This document shows, one piece after another, positions 52,101-59,200 of a stretch of DNA of 64,000 bases. The stretch spans positions 25,999,832 to 26,063,831 of the forward strand of contig NC_091193.1 in assembly GCF_040958095.1 (NCBI RefSeq). The letters run 5' to 3'. The notes below the pieces were generated by a model. It was not told the origin of the DNA. It searched no databases and worked only from the letters and a program-made list of their open reading frames with translations. The translations under genes and the position numbers were made by a program. The DNA comes from Procambarus clarkii. Its lineage: Eukaryota; Arthropoda; Malacostraca; Decapoda; Cambaridae. How positions within the stretch are numbered: position 1 is the stretch's first letter; each line of letters begins with the position of its first letter.

Positions 52101-54484
52101 GCTTTTTCTCAAGCTGTCTCGGGCGTTGTTTCACCTCCGGGCCTGCTCATATGCTGCCTGAACCATCCTGGTCTTTGGACAGAGTGCTCTTCTATCTTTC
52201 TTCTCGGTTTGTTGTGGCCCCTTTGGTTCCAAATTTTTTTGCTAAGGCTCTTTTTCTGTTGGCATTGGCCTCTGGGGGTCGCGTGGCGGAGCTTCATGCT
52301 CTTCTCTGGCGCAGAGGTTTTTGCTCCTTTGGTCGTGGTCTTCGGTATATTCGTCTGCAGCTGTCTACCTCTTTTCTGGCGAAGAATAAGACTGCTGCTT
52401 TCCGGAGGGGTCCTTGGGTTGTTGATGCTTGGTTTGTCAGGCCGGGGGTTCACCATGTGGTTGTGTCCGGTTGCGGCCCTCCACCGTTATCTGCGCACCA
52501 TGGCTTCTGTGTCCAGGGACACACTTTGGGTTGATCCGGTTTCCCCTGTTCGCAGGTTCGGGTCCCTCATGTCGTTCGCGGGGTTGTTAAATCCAGCCAG
52601 CCTGCGGTCTATCCCCGTGCCTATGACGTTCGTAAGTTTGCTGCTCTTGTTGCCGTCTTCAGCAATATGTCTTGGGCTGACATTAGGGCACGGGGATGTT
52701 AACGGTCAAACAGGGTCCTGGCTGCACGTTACCTTGTGAACGTTTCTGGGCCCAGTCGGGCCTGTGTTGCTTTAGTTCGGCAGATGCTGCCCGTTGTCTC
52801 GACTTCGCGTTGAGGATTAAAGCGCTGACTGCCTCCCGGGTAAGTCCCCATGGTTTTCTTTGGTAGTCTTTGGTGAAGTAGCTCTGGGGAGCCGTAGGGG
52901 CTCCCCCCAGAAAACCAGCGTTGAATGTAATGAAACGTTATAATGTAATGAAATTATTATTATTAACACTTTCGCGCTATCTGGACGCGCCGGCGCGTTC
53001 GGTTTCGTCTAACGTAAATGCATAGTGGACATAAAGTTATGTCTACTTTTAAAATATTTGTATAAAATTCAATTTTTATCCGATTTACTTTGGGTTTGTT
53101 TCAAACTGCGCGCTATCAGGCTCTCTTTCTCACCACTAGGCTGCATGGTACAATAAGTTCATGAAAGGTGTGGATAACTTCGATCAAATGGTATTTTGTC
53201 CCAAACGGGTTGCAGGTGGGTGACTTTAGCCGTTTATACTGGTAATTCTTCCCCCATATCATGTATTATATGCATATGTCTGTTTAGGGAATTTTATTCC
53301 GATCAATATACAACCAAAAATAACTGTGTGCAACAAGTATAATCTTGACAAACATAACAAAAGTAAAAATATTTCATGTGTGTTTGACGCTCACTGATAT
53401 GTTCCAGCGTTGTTTTATATTTGTCGCTATTCTAACTTACGCTTTGTTGATATTTTTTACCTATGGGCACATAGAACATTCTATTGCGAACACATTGACA
53501 TAAAAATGAATGACGTACATAGAAAATTAATGTCATGAGAGTGAAATAAGTATAAACTTTCAAAGCGCCGTGCGTCGTCCCGTCACCGATACCGGGTAAC
53601 AATTTCACCACTTCCCACACTCTTGCGGGCGGGCTGCATCATTATTCTACGCTTATATTCATATCACCGTGTTGGGAATTTCATTGCGAGTCCATTGATA
53701 CCAAAATTAACGCTGTAGAACAAGTGTGGAGGTGATTACAATCCCAAGAGTAAAAACATTTTGTTGCTGATGGGCGCTCACGGCGAGTCATCTACGTAGT
53801 TATTTATTTGGTGCTGGTATCCCTATATGTTTCGTGACTTATTTTACTAATGTTCTTCTAGAGAATTTTATTGCGAACACGTTGGTACCAAAATGAAATA
53901 CGTAGCATGAGAACTAAGGTCAGAAGAGTAAAAAGAGTATACACATTTTTGTTTTTACGCTTAAGCGATAAAAACGCAGCGCGCACATTCGGTTGGCTGA
54001 GTGACCTTTGCGGAGAGCGCGAAAGTGTTAATAATGAAAGCAGATGTGTGGGGCATCACATTAATTGTGCATAGTGAATATAAATTATTAGGACTGTATT
54101 ACAAATACAGTACTTATTATTCAATGGGAACTCTGGTAATATAATTAATTACTAATCGTCATTTTCTGTTTGTTATGCAGGTATAATGAGAAGATGGACA
54201 AATTGGAACCCAGTGTTGCAGAGTTTAAAGCTAAAGATATCAGACAACCTCTGTTTGTTGCCCTTCGGTTGCTGACGCGTCTGGGCCTTGTAAACCTTGA
54301 AGAAGGGTTAGGGGAAGATGGGAAGATGTGTCGAGTAAATAATCTTACTCTAATCAATCTTGCTTTACTTAAACTTGGTCCTCAGCATGAAGCCAGCCTT
54401 ACCAACAAATTACTAATTTTACAGGTGGTATGTACTGCTCTTGCATTCTTCATCCGCTATCCATTAGCGGATATGTTTTTTTAA
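25012..54484 (+). CDS. DPAGT1: UDP-GlcNAc:dolichyl-P GlcNAc-1-phosphotransferase (gene span)
   Basis: Catalyses UDP-GlcNAc + dolichyl phosphate to GlcNAc-PP-dolichol + UMP, the first, tunicamycin-sensitive step of N-glycan precursor synthesis; a multi-spanning ER membrane enzyme. Exons: 25012-25157, 26477-26680, 40012-40139, 42137-42368, 49610-49798, 54181-54484, total 1203 bases, 400 aa plus stop (human 408). Conserved segments in order: [36 protein letters not shown] (acidic pair of the active site), [37 protein letters not shown] (Mg-binding Asn region), [20 protein letters not shown] (Mg-binding Asp in GDT), [27 protein letters not shown], and a C-terminal [15 protein letters not shown]. 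All introns are GT..AG with matching phase. An upstream exon is probable at 21020-21107. Introns 3, 5 and 6 are swollen by transposons; no coding exon is damaged. Confidence 0.96.
25158..26476. other. DPAGT1 intron 2
   Basis: About 1.3 kb of AT-rich sequence. Apart from a perfect short hairpin at 25938-25970 I recognise nothing in it. Confidence 0.6.
25938..25970. repeat. Perfect 15-bp inverted repeat (hairpin)
   Basis: TTCAAGTTGATGCTC, loop GGA, then its exact reverse complement. Lies in DPAGT1 intron 2. Could form a tight cruciform or RNA hairpin; too short for a pre-miRNA. Confidence 0.8.
26477..26680 (+). CDS. DPAGT1: DPAGT1 coding exon 3
   Basis: 204 bases after TTTCTGTAACAG, reading [20 protein letters not shown] to [20 protein letters not shown]; donor AG|GTAAGT. 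Contains the FADD motif. Confidence 0.95.
26801..26975 (+). repeat. DIRS A left inverted terminal repeat
   Basis: Inverted partner of 30370-30535. Starts CTGATATTTGCTATATTAGT; the partner read on the minus strand starts CTGATATATGCAATATTAGT. Confidence 0.75.
28730..29205 (+). pseudogene. DIRS A reverse transcriptase remnant
   Basis: One frame reads [20 protein letters not shown] (RT fingers region). After a frame change the open part 28973-29161 reads [13 protein letters not shown] and [12 protein letters not shown], the palm with the catalytic FDD in the YLDDWL-like setting typical of DIRS RTs. Broken by frameshifts. Confidence 0.75.
30370..30535 (+). repeat. DIRS A right inverted terminal repeat
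   Basis: Reverse complement of 26801-26975 with substitutions. Directly preceded by a tRNA-like segment, CTGAGTGGATAACGCTTCGG to about 30365, that matches SINE head type 3. Confidence 0.75.
30596..30804. other. Spacer between two DIRS-like elements
   Basis: DPAGT1 intron 3 sequence; no clear feature beyond a GAGCCCTCTCAGCTCCCTGG stretch resembling DIRS ends. Confidence 0.4.
30805..30927 (+). mobile_element. DIRS-like element B, left part
   Basis: Matches the left end of DIRS A (CTGATATAAGCTAATATTGG, then GGCTTCAGTCATATGGAGTT, CCAGAACATGGTCCC). Interrupted at 30927 by LINE copy B; continues at 37239. Confidence 0.8.
30915..30927. repeat. Target-site duplication of LINE copy B (3' side)
   Basis: AATGGCCTATGAA, repeated exactly at 37239-37251 on the other side of the LINE. 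Confidence 0.9.
31203..33128 (-). pseudogene. LINE copy B ORF2, RT and RNase H part
   Basis: Open for 641 codons. [40 protein letters not shown] (motif A Asp), [20 protein letters not shown] and the catalytic [11 protein letters not shown]. RNase [74 protein letters not shown]. Two defects against copy A: one base missing near 33089 (AAATG against AAATTG) separates it from the upstream endonuclease frame, and near 31230-31270 a 9-bp unit (GTTAAGCGA) is present about three times with a small deletion, so the C-terminal Cys/His part continues in another frame (31237-31010). Confidence 0.88.
33047..34744 (-). pseudogene. LINE copy B ORF2, endonuclease and RT N-terminus
   Basis: Open for 565 codons from ATG 34744, 23 bases after the ORF1 stop. 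AP-type endonuclease motifs in order: [60 protein letters not shown]. Then the linker and the RT N-terminus ([45 protein letters not shown]) until the frame is lost at the one-base deletion near 33089. The element also has no run of G at the site corresponding to 4054-4072 of copy A. Confidence 0.88.
34768..36702 (-). CDS. LINE copy B ORF1 (gag-like RNA-binding protein)
   Basis: Intact open frame of 644 codons, presumed to bind element RNA as a nucleoprotein. N-terminus rich in Pro, Ser, Ala; middle domain with [20 protein letters not shown] and [11 protein letters not shown]; then three Cys/His knuckles: [28 protein letters not shown] and [15 protein letters not shown]. Next comes [20 protein letters not shown], and a long low-complexity Ser/Pro tail ending PDPDPDIL. 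The stop is 23 bases before the ORF2 ATG. A related, diverged ORF1 piece lies at 50390-51180. Confidence 0.88.
   Translation of the reverse strand: MITPVSAASGLPFQARGVGDQAPESVRIGRPGSVASAALGPDLAPPLASLTPSPGFPPSSVVGSSPKPPVVTTLSPGAAPSLVVTTAPFNPSLSGGSHRRSRHGRPRSIPSSSATYQALFGPASWAKYFDLLPLDSAPPDDFSLHRHLIDSVDASITFNPTRLGTRVVAAPSQDAASRLAALSCLGETPVRVSKNVQLNASVGTILLPPHVATGVRDLRDCHDDIRHILAAQGHSILQVDTFTRPPRGSRRQPLRVVKITFDGRTLPPSVILAGARCSVQEYIPSPRLCNKCWRFGHGALRCSGTVSLCPLCGGEGHSKSECASPQARCLNCGEAHPTFSRACVHYKLEAAVLNLKHRERLSFPEARRQVRRLPPYANISYARVLRSSSPRPSRLPQTRNRFQALDPDAPTAPSSVPLGSLPKDPPPGPLSGVPLPSTRSVVSSVSPSSSPSDPPSHPLPPSIGSPRRLSVRADVHRSPNGRRVCSRSASPVETLESVARYVVAGTPVSLSQKRKPGSSPSSSPAGKKASLSSSAPPSGSVAPSTPVSVLAPPVPAMEVSLAPASLSVAALAGVRSSLSTPPLPAAVLDCSSPLSPPPPPPPPPPDPARPPLICSPVSFPPSLLSLPMPPNPDFADPDPDPDIL
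37239..39750 (+). mobile_element. DIRS-like element B, main part, internally deleted
   Basis: Continues the left end broken at 30927. Includes a gag-like region (37.4-38.7 kb), then the RT beginning ([15 protein letters not shown] at about 38905-38955) and RT motif A ([13 protein letters not shown] near 39075). The sequence then jumps after GFRD near 39127 to a right-end region, which occurs twice (39170-39300 and 39590-39750). Both copies end with a GGCRTTTCATTAYATTCAACGCTGG motif. The rest of RT, RNase H and recombinase are absent. Confidence 0.75.
39783..39945 (-). mobile_element. tRNA-derived SINE, second family
   Basis: Read on the minus strand: GTCTCGCTTCATGCAGGTCG, B box GGCGTTCTATTCCCG, ATCGTCCAAGTGGTTGGGCA, then CAAATGCTATACAGTCATAA. 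The 5' part of the head is missing. Lies 66 bases upstream of DPAGT1 exon 4. Confidence 0.7.
40012..40139 (+). CDS. DPAGT1: DPAGT1 coding exon 4
   Basis: 128 bases between GTCTTCTACAG and G|GTCAGT. The correct frame reads [37 protein letters not shown] and LTLNI, matching the human [17 protein letters not shown] region. It was found by phase and family knowledge; it makes the enzyme complete across the 13-kb intron 3. Confidence 0.93.
40440..41735 (+). mobile_element. Possible old DIRS-like remnant
   Basis: GT-rich plus-strand composition as in the DIRS elements. Near 41715 the motif GTGTTTCATTACATTGAACC matches the DIRS end motif. No recognisable domain remains. Confidence 0.35.
41736..42136. 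other. DPAGT1 intron 4, 3' part
   Basis: No feature recognised before the acceptor TCTCTTGCAG at 42136. Confidence 0.4.
42137..42368 (+). CDS. DPAGT1: DPAGT1 coding exon 5
   Basis: 232 bases reading [40 protein letters not shown] and [17 protein letters not shown]; donor CG|GTACAT. Contains the NAIN..GINGLE active-site region. Confidence 0.95.
42425..44005 (+). mobile_element. DIRS-like element C, left part only
   Basis: Left end resembling DIRS A and B (ACTGATTTTCATCATATTAG, CTACCTGGAACCACAAACCA, CCCTCAGAGGCGAAGGGAGC), followed by the same gag-like region. Ends near 44005, where a CR1-type LINE piece begins; RT, RNase H and recombinase are missing. Confidence 0.65.
44065..44830 (+). mobile_element. 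CR1-type LINE (family Y) 3' fragment
   Basis: Reads [20 protein letters not shown] and [15 protein letters not shown], is interrupted by a SINE (44216-44455), then continues with [37 protein letters not shown] and [20 protein letters not shown] to a stop at 44775-44777. Its 3' tail is TACACTTAGGTAATTACA repeats. Less decayed than the copy at 10240-13225. Confidence 0.85.
44216..44455 (-). mobile_element. tRNA-derived SINE, head type 1, inside CR1-type LINE
   Basis: Same body, tail and head as the SINE at 9983, in minus orientation. It sits at the same ORF2 position (between YEERL and LEALN) as the type 2 SINE at 12637-12880. Confidence 0.88.
44830..45955 (+). mobile_element. LINE family X fragment with SINE insertion
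   Basis: Before the SINE: a basic region [36 protein letters not shown] and NPKYFF-type end near 45108. After the [53 protein letters not shown] and [20 protein letters not shown], until HGFR near 45945, where DIRS D begins. Confidence 0.75.
45113..45390 (-). mobile_element. tRNA-derived SINE, third family
   Basis: On the minus strand a tRNA-like head (GGTAAGACACTCGCCTGGCG, B box GGGTTCATATCC) is followed by GGATTTACTGGGCGCAATTC, GGATCGTATTCCAGGGACCT and an A-rich end at 45113-45121. It interrupts LINE family X between the NPKYFF and SYAK codons. Confidence 0.75.
45956..48100 (+). mobile_element. DIRS-like element D, right half (RNase H and recombinase)
   Basis: The RNase H-like region at about 45985-46400 reads [30 protein letters not shown] and [19 protein letters not shown]. 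The tyrosine recombinase follows at about 46530-47460 ([60 protein letters not shown]), with frameshifts; the expected HxxR box near 47285 has a stop. Both DIRS end motifs are present in opposite directions: AAAACCAGTGTTGAATATAA at 47551 and AAAATGGCGTTTCATTACAT at about 48065, as expected for an internal complementary region and a terminal repeat. Confidence 0.75.
48189..48323. repeat. Foldback element, about 50-bp arms
   Basis: Arms 48189-48238 and 48272-48323 are nearly exact inverted copies (left arm contains TTGACCAAACCACACACTAA). Spacer of about 33 bases with CTGTCCTGGACCATTCTCAA. Same core as the foldback at 23333-23443. Confidence 0.85.
48439..49293. mobile_element. piggyBac-type element 2 with transposase remnant
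   Basis: TTAA on both sides (48435-48438, 49294-49297). Ends start CACTTTAGTCCGG and, from the other side, CACTCTGGCGC, so the inverted ends are imperfect. Inside is a transposase remnant (48562-48771) and two units with the core ATTGCGAAC..TTGATACCAAA also present in the elements at 23668 and 52967. Confidence 0.75.
48562..48771 (+). pseudogene. piggyBac transposase C-terminal remnant
   Basis: About 69 codons: [20 protein letters not shown], then [20 protein letters not shown] and [11 protein letters not shown]. The GVDxxDQ...RKT.KW.KK pattern is the last catalytic Asp region of PGBD4-like piggyBac transposases. There is no ATG in frame and no upstream part. Confidence 0.8.
49610..49798 (+). 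CDS. DPAGT1: DPAGT1 coding exon 6
   Basis: 189 bases after TTTGGAACAG, reading [40 protein letters not shown] and [13 protein letters not shown]; donor AA|GTATGT. Holds the GDT Asp and the PCPRHR motif. Confidence 0.95.
50076..50192. repeat. 26-bp tandem repeat
   Basis: Four nearly perfect units plus a part of TATGTTAGTATGTTGACTGA followed by CATACA. Units are themselves partly palindromic (TATGT..ACATA). DPAGT1 intron 6. Confidence 0.9.
50390..51180 (+). pseudogene. LINE ORF1 fragment (related to copies A/B)
   Basis: Reads [12 protein letters not shown] near 50545 (first knuckle), then [20 protein letters not shown] and [13 protein letters not shown] at 50643-50750, matching the same order in ORF1 of copy B, and a Ser/Pro-rich tail to about 51170. 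Frameshifted, AT-richer than copies A and B, thus an older subfamily. Confidence 0.75.
51190..52950 (+). mobile_element. DIRS-like element E with recombinase remnant
   Basis: The best preserved tyrosine recombinase of the window. 51736-52161 is open ([40 protein letters not shown]). 52046-52534 is open in another frame ([20 protein letters not shown] with the first catalytic Arg, [20 protein letters not shown]). Then in further frames come [28 protein letters not shown] and RARG, covering the HxxR-type box with Tyr at the His position. Ends with CAGAAAACCAGCGTTGAATG at about 52912-52931, the internal end motif. RT is missing. Confidence 0.75.
52967..54027. mobile_element. piggyBac-type element 3
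   Basis: TTAA at 52963-52966 and 54028-54031. Perfect 12-bp inverted ends: CACTTTCGCGCT and AGCGCGAAAGTG. It carries a tiny transposase remnant ([13 protein letters not shown] at about 53150-53190) and about four imperfect direct repeats with the core ATTGCGAACAC.TTG.TACCAAAATGAA. It inserted 13-16 bases after the end of DIRS E. Confidence 0.85.
54181..54484 (+). CDS. DPAGT1: DPAGT1 last coding exon
   Basis: 304 bases after TTTGTTATGCAG, reading [60 protein letters not shown] and [15 protein letters not shown], stop TAA at 54482-54484. Matches the human C-terminus ending SIRYQLVRLF. Confidence 0.95.
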
Positions 54485-55018
54485 AATGTTAAGTGCATAT
54501 ATGCATCATTCTGTGTGTGTGTGTGTGTATATGTGTGTGTGTACACTATGTTCAAAGAACTATGTTAATTTTTTTATAGTACAGTAATATGCACTGATTT
54601 TGGAAAAAAATCTGATATTCAAACTAAAGCTGTACTACCATAAATATATGACTTCAATACTGCTGCATCATACCACAGTTGACTCCACCATCCCATTGGG
54701 GTAATGTTTTTATTTTAAAGCTAAAAATTTTCACAATTATGTATTTGAGAGAGACAGACATAGACCAATGGATGGAGGGGATAGATTCATGGATAAATTG
54801 ATACTGTATATGGATATAGATGAGTAGCTAAAAGATAAATAGATGGATGGGGGAAATGGAGAGAGATGGATTTATGTTAGATATAGATGAGCACATGACA
54901 GACAGACCCGGGCAATGCCTTGTGTGTATATATAGTGACCAAATTGCAGAATTGGGTTGTCTCGTTTGTTTTCATTAATCCAATCCAAATAGTTCTTTTT
55001 CTGTTACATTATTACAGG

Positions 55019-55052
<34 letters not shown>

Positions 55053-56261
55053 TTAAAGAATTGTATGAGTATATGAAATTTGTATGGATTAATATTTTTC
55101 ACTGAAAAGTACAATTTGGACTGCTAGGTTGTATTTTTGTTGGGTGTAATGACTTCTTGGAGGAAGCTTAAACAAACTACTGTTGAGAATTTTAAAGCAC
55201 TGTTTTGTACAATTATTGAAGTAAATTTTTACTCAACTTGCTGTATGTACTTTATATTGGATACACTGTATGTAGTGTTGACCCAAGTCTTACTGATGTT
55301 TGTGTGTAGCAGAATATAACCAAATAGTATTGACTACTGCTGCATACAGTGTGAAATATTTTGATCACTCCGTACAAATTGATACTTTATTTCAAGTCTG
55401 ACATGTTAATGTGGTGTGTGGGCACGCCCATGTCTGGGCATGCTGATAATATTTTGCAGAGTTACGAAGCTGTTTCTTCTACATTTCCTTGTTGATTTAA
55501 TTACCCCTTGTAATGTTCAGCAATTTATTTGTAATCCCAAATTTCCAACATAATTTTATAAATCTACAGATATTTCTGGTGTTGACGTGTTGATAACTAG
55601 CTGATTGTTTTAATAATGATGACTGAAAGATGATGAAACATGAATGAGCAAGTGAATGTTAGCACTCCCACTTTTTAAGGCTCGTGTTACTTGGGGCTGT
55701 CTCCAACTTCCTTACGGCCTCTTCCCACAGTTAAAATAACTAGGGGAAGTTAATTAAGTAAAACAATCATTAATTAAAAGGAAACATTTCAGTATAATCT
55801 GTGGAAGTGTACAAATAATCAATATATGTCATGACAATCTCCTAAATCACTGGCACTTAAAATAAAACAGTATTATACTGAAAGTGACTGAACTTAAGCA
55901 GGTTACTTAAACTTGGCACACTCCTTAATGATCTTAACGCAGTTATGCATTCACACTGAACTTGTTCACAATTATAGCTCTAAACAAAACACAAGTACGT
56001 ATCTAGACAGATGACACAATCCTCTCGTTGCAGTCTCCGGGCACCACTGGCAGAGAGGAGGAAACACTGCTACAAGGAACGATTTCTGCAACAATATTTA
56101 CCATCTCCCCACTCTGGCCATTAATTATAATAATGTAATAAATTAATGTAAGGATGTGGGACAAAAATCAACTAGCATTAATAATGTTAAAGAATAATGT
56201 AGATGAACTACAAATTTGCTGCAGTTGGTCTGCCTGAGCCACAGCTGCCGCTCACATGATA
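54485..56261 (+). other. DPAGT1 3' untranslated region and spacer
   Basis: AT-rich, no coding sign. Contains a GT repeat (54513-54543), a GATA/GATG-like degenerate stretch (54740-54890) and an ATT repeat (55020-55053). An AATAAA at 55861-55866 could be the DPAGT1 poly(A) signal. The satellite begins about 400 bases further on. Confidence 0.45.
55861..55866 (+). promoter_or_regulatory. Candidate poly(A) signal of DPAGT1
   Basis: AATAAA about 1.4 kb after the stop codon. No earlier canonical hexamer was noticed on the plus strand. Confidence 0.3.
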
Positions 56262-59200
56262 CAGACCCAGCTGGTCCTCCCTCACAACACCCAGGTGGTC
56301 CTCCCTTCCTCACAACACCCAGCTGGTCCTCCCTCACAACACCCAGGTGGTCCTCCCTTCCTCACAACACCCAGCTGGTCCTCCCTCACAACACCCAGGT
56401 GGTCCTCCCTTCCTCACAACACCCAGTTGGTCCTCCCTCACAACACCCAGCTGGTCCTCCCTCACAACACCCAGGTGGTCCTCCCTTCCTCACAACACCC
56501 AGCTGGTCCTCCCTCACAACACCCAGGTGGTCCTCCCTTCCTCACAACACCCAGCTGGTCCTCCCTCACAACACCCAGCTGGTCGTCTCTCCCTCACAAC
56601 ACCCAGCTGGTCCTCCCTCACAACACCCAGCTGATCCTCCCTTCCTCACAACACCCAGCTGGTCCTCCCTCACAACACCCAGGTGGTCCTCCCTTCCTCA
56701 CAACACCCAGCTGGTCCTCCCTCACAACACCCAGCTGATCCTCCCTTCCTCACAACACCCAGCTGGTCCTCCCTCACAACACCCAGCTGATCCTCCCTTC
56801 CTCACAACACCCAGCTGATCCTCCCTTCCTCACAACACCCAGCTGGTCCTCCCTCACAACACCCAGCTGATCCTCCCTTCCTCACAACACCCAGGTGGTC
56901 CTCCCTCACAACACCCAGGTGGTCCTCTCTCCCTCACAACACCCAGGTGGTCCTCTCTCCCACACAACACCCAGGTGGTCCTCCCTCACAACACCCAGCT
57001 GGTCGTCTCTCCCTCACAACACCCAGGTGGTCCTCCCTCACAACACCCAGCTGGTCGTCTCTCCCTCACAACACCCAGGTGGTCCTCCCTCACAACACCC
57101 AGCTGGTCGTCTCTCCCTCACAACACCCAGCTGGTCGTCTCTCCCTCACAACACCCAGGTGGTCCTCCCTCCCTCACAACACCCAGTTGGTCCTCCCTCA
57201 CAACACCCAGGTGGTCCTCTCTCCCTCACAACACCCAGGTGGTCCTCTCTCCCTCAACACCCAGCTGGTCCTCTCTGCCTCACAACACCCAGGTGGTCCT
57301 CCCTCACAACACGCAGCTGGTCTTCCCTCACAACACTCAGGTGGTCCCCTCTCCCTCACAACACTCAGGTGGTCCTTCCTGTCTCCGTCACAACACCCAG
57401 ATGGTCCTCCCTCCCTCACAACACCCAGATGGTCCTCCCTCCCTCACAACACCCAGCTGGTCCTCTCTCCCTCACAACACCCAGCTGGTCCTCTCTCCCT
57501 CACAACACCCAGCTGGTCCTTCCTGTCTCCCTCACAACACCCAGCTGATCCTCTCTCCCTCACAACACCCAGGTGGTCCTCTCTCCCTCACAACACCCAG
57601 CTGGTCCTCTCTCCCTCACAACACCCAGCTGGTCCTTCCTGTCTCCCTCACAACACCCAGGTGGTCCTCTCTCCCTCACAACACCCAGGTGGTCCTCCCT
57701 CACAACACCCAGGTGGTCCTCTCTTCCTCACAACACCCAGCTGGTCCTTCCTGTCTCCCTCACAACACTCAGCTGGTCCTCCCTCAACACCCAGCTGGTC
57801 CTCTCTCCCTCACAACACCCAAGTGGTCCTCTCTCCCTCACAACACCCAGGTGGTCCTTCCTGTCTCCCTCACAACACCCAGGTGGTCCTCCCTCAACAC
57901 CCAGCTGGTCCTCCCTCAACACCCAGCTGGTCCTCCCTCACAACACCCAGCTGGTCCTTCCTGTCTCCCTCACAACACCCAGGTAGTCCTCTCTCCCTCA
58001 CAACACCCAGGTGGTCCTCTCTCCCTCACAACACCCAGGTGGTCCTTCCTGTCTCCCTCACAACACCCAGGTGGTCCTCTCTCCCTCACAACACCCAGAT
58101 GGTCCTCCCTCCCTCACAACACCCAGCTGGTCCTCTCTCCCTCAACACCCAGCTGGTCCTCCCTCACAACACCCAGCTGGTCCTCTTTCCCTCACAACAC
58201 CCAGGTGGTCCTCTTTCCCTCACAACACCCAGGTGGTCCTCCCTCCCTCACAACACCCAGGTGGTCCTCTTTCCCTCACAACACCCAGGTGGTCCTCCCT
58301 CCCTCACAACACCCAGATGGTCCTCCCTCCCTCACAACACCCAGGTGGTCCTCCCTCCCTCACAACACCCAGGTGGTCCTCCCTCCCTCACAACACACAG
58401 CTGGTCCTCCCTCCCTCACAACACCCAGCTGGTCCTCCCTTCCTCACAATACCCAGGTGGTCCTCTCTCCTTCACAACACCCAGCTGGTCCTCTCTCCCT
58501 CACAACACCCAACTGGTCCTCTCTCCCTCACAACACCCAACTGGTCCTCTCTCCCTCACAACACCCAGCTGGTCCTCTCTCCCTCACAACACCCAGCTGG
58601 TCTTCCCTCCCTCACAACACCCAGCTGGTCCTCTCTCCCTCACAACACCCAGCTGGTCCTCTCTCCCTCACAACACCCAGCTGGTCTTCCCTCCCTCACA
58701 ACACCCAGCTGGTCCTCTCTCCCTCACAACACCCAGCTGGTCCTTCCTGTCTCCCTCACAACACTCAGCTGGTCCTCCCTCAACACCCAGCTGGTCCTCT
58801 CTCCCTCACAACACCCAAGTGGTCCTCTCTCCCTCACAACACCCAGGTGGTCCTTCCTGTCTCCCTCACAACACCCAGGTGGTCCTCCCTCAACACCCAG
58901 CTGGTCCTCCCTCAACACCCAGCTGGTCCTCCCTCACAACACCCAGCTGGTCCTTCCTGTCTCCCTCACAACACCCAGGTAGTCCTCTCTCCCTCACAAC
59001 ACCCAGGTGGTCCTCTCTCCCTCACAACACCCAGGTGGTCCTTCCTGTCTCCCTCACAACACCCAGGTGGTCCTCTCTCCCTCACAACACCCAGATGGTC
59101 CTCCCTCCCTCACAACACCCAGCTGGTCCTCTCTCCCTCAACACCCAGCTGGTCCTCCCTCACAACACCCAGCTGGTCCTCCCTCACAACACCCAGGTGG

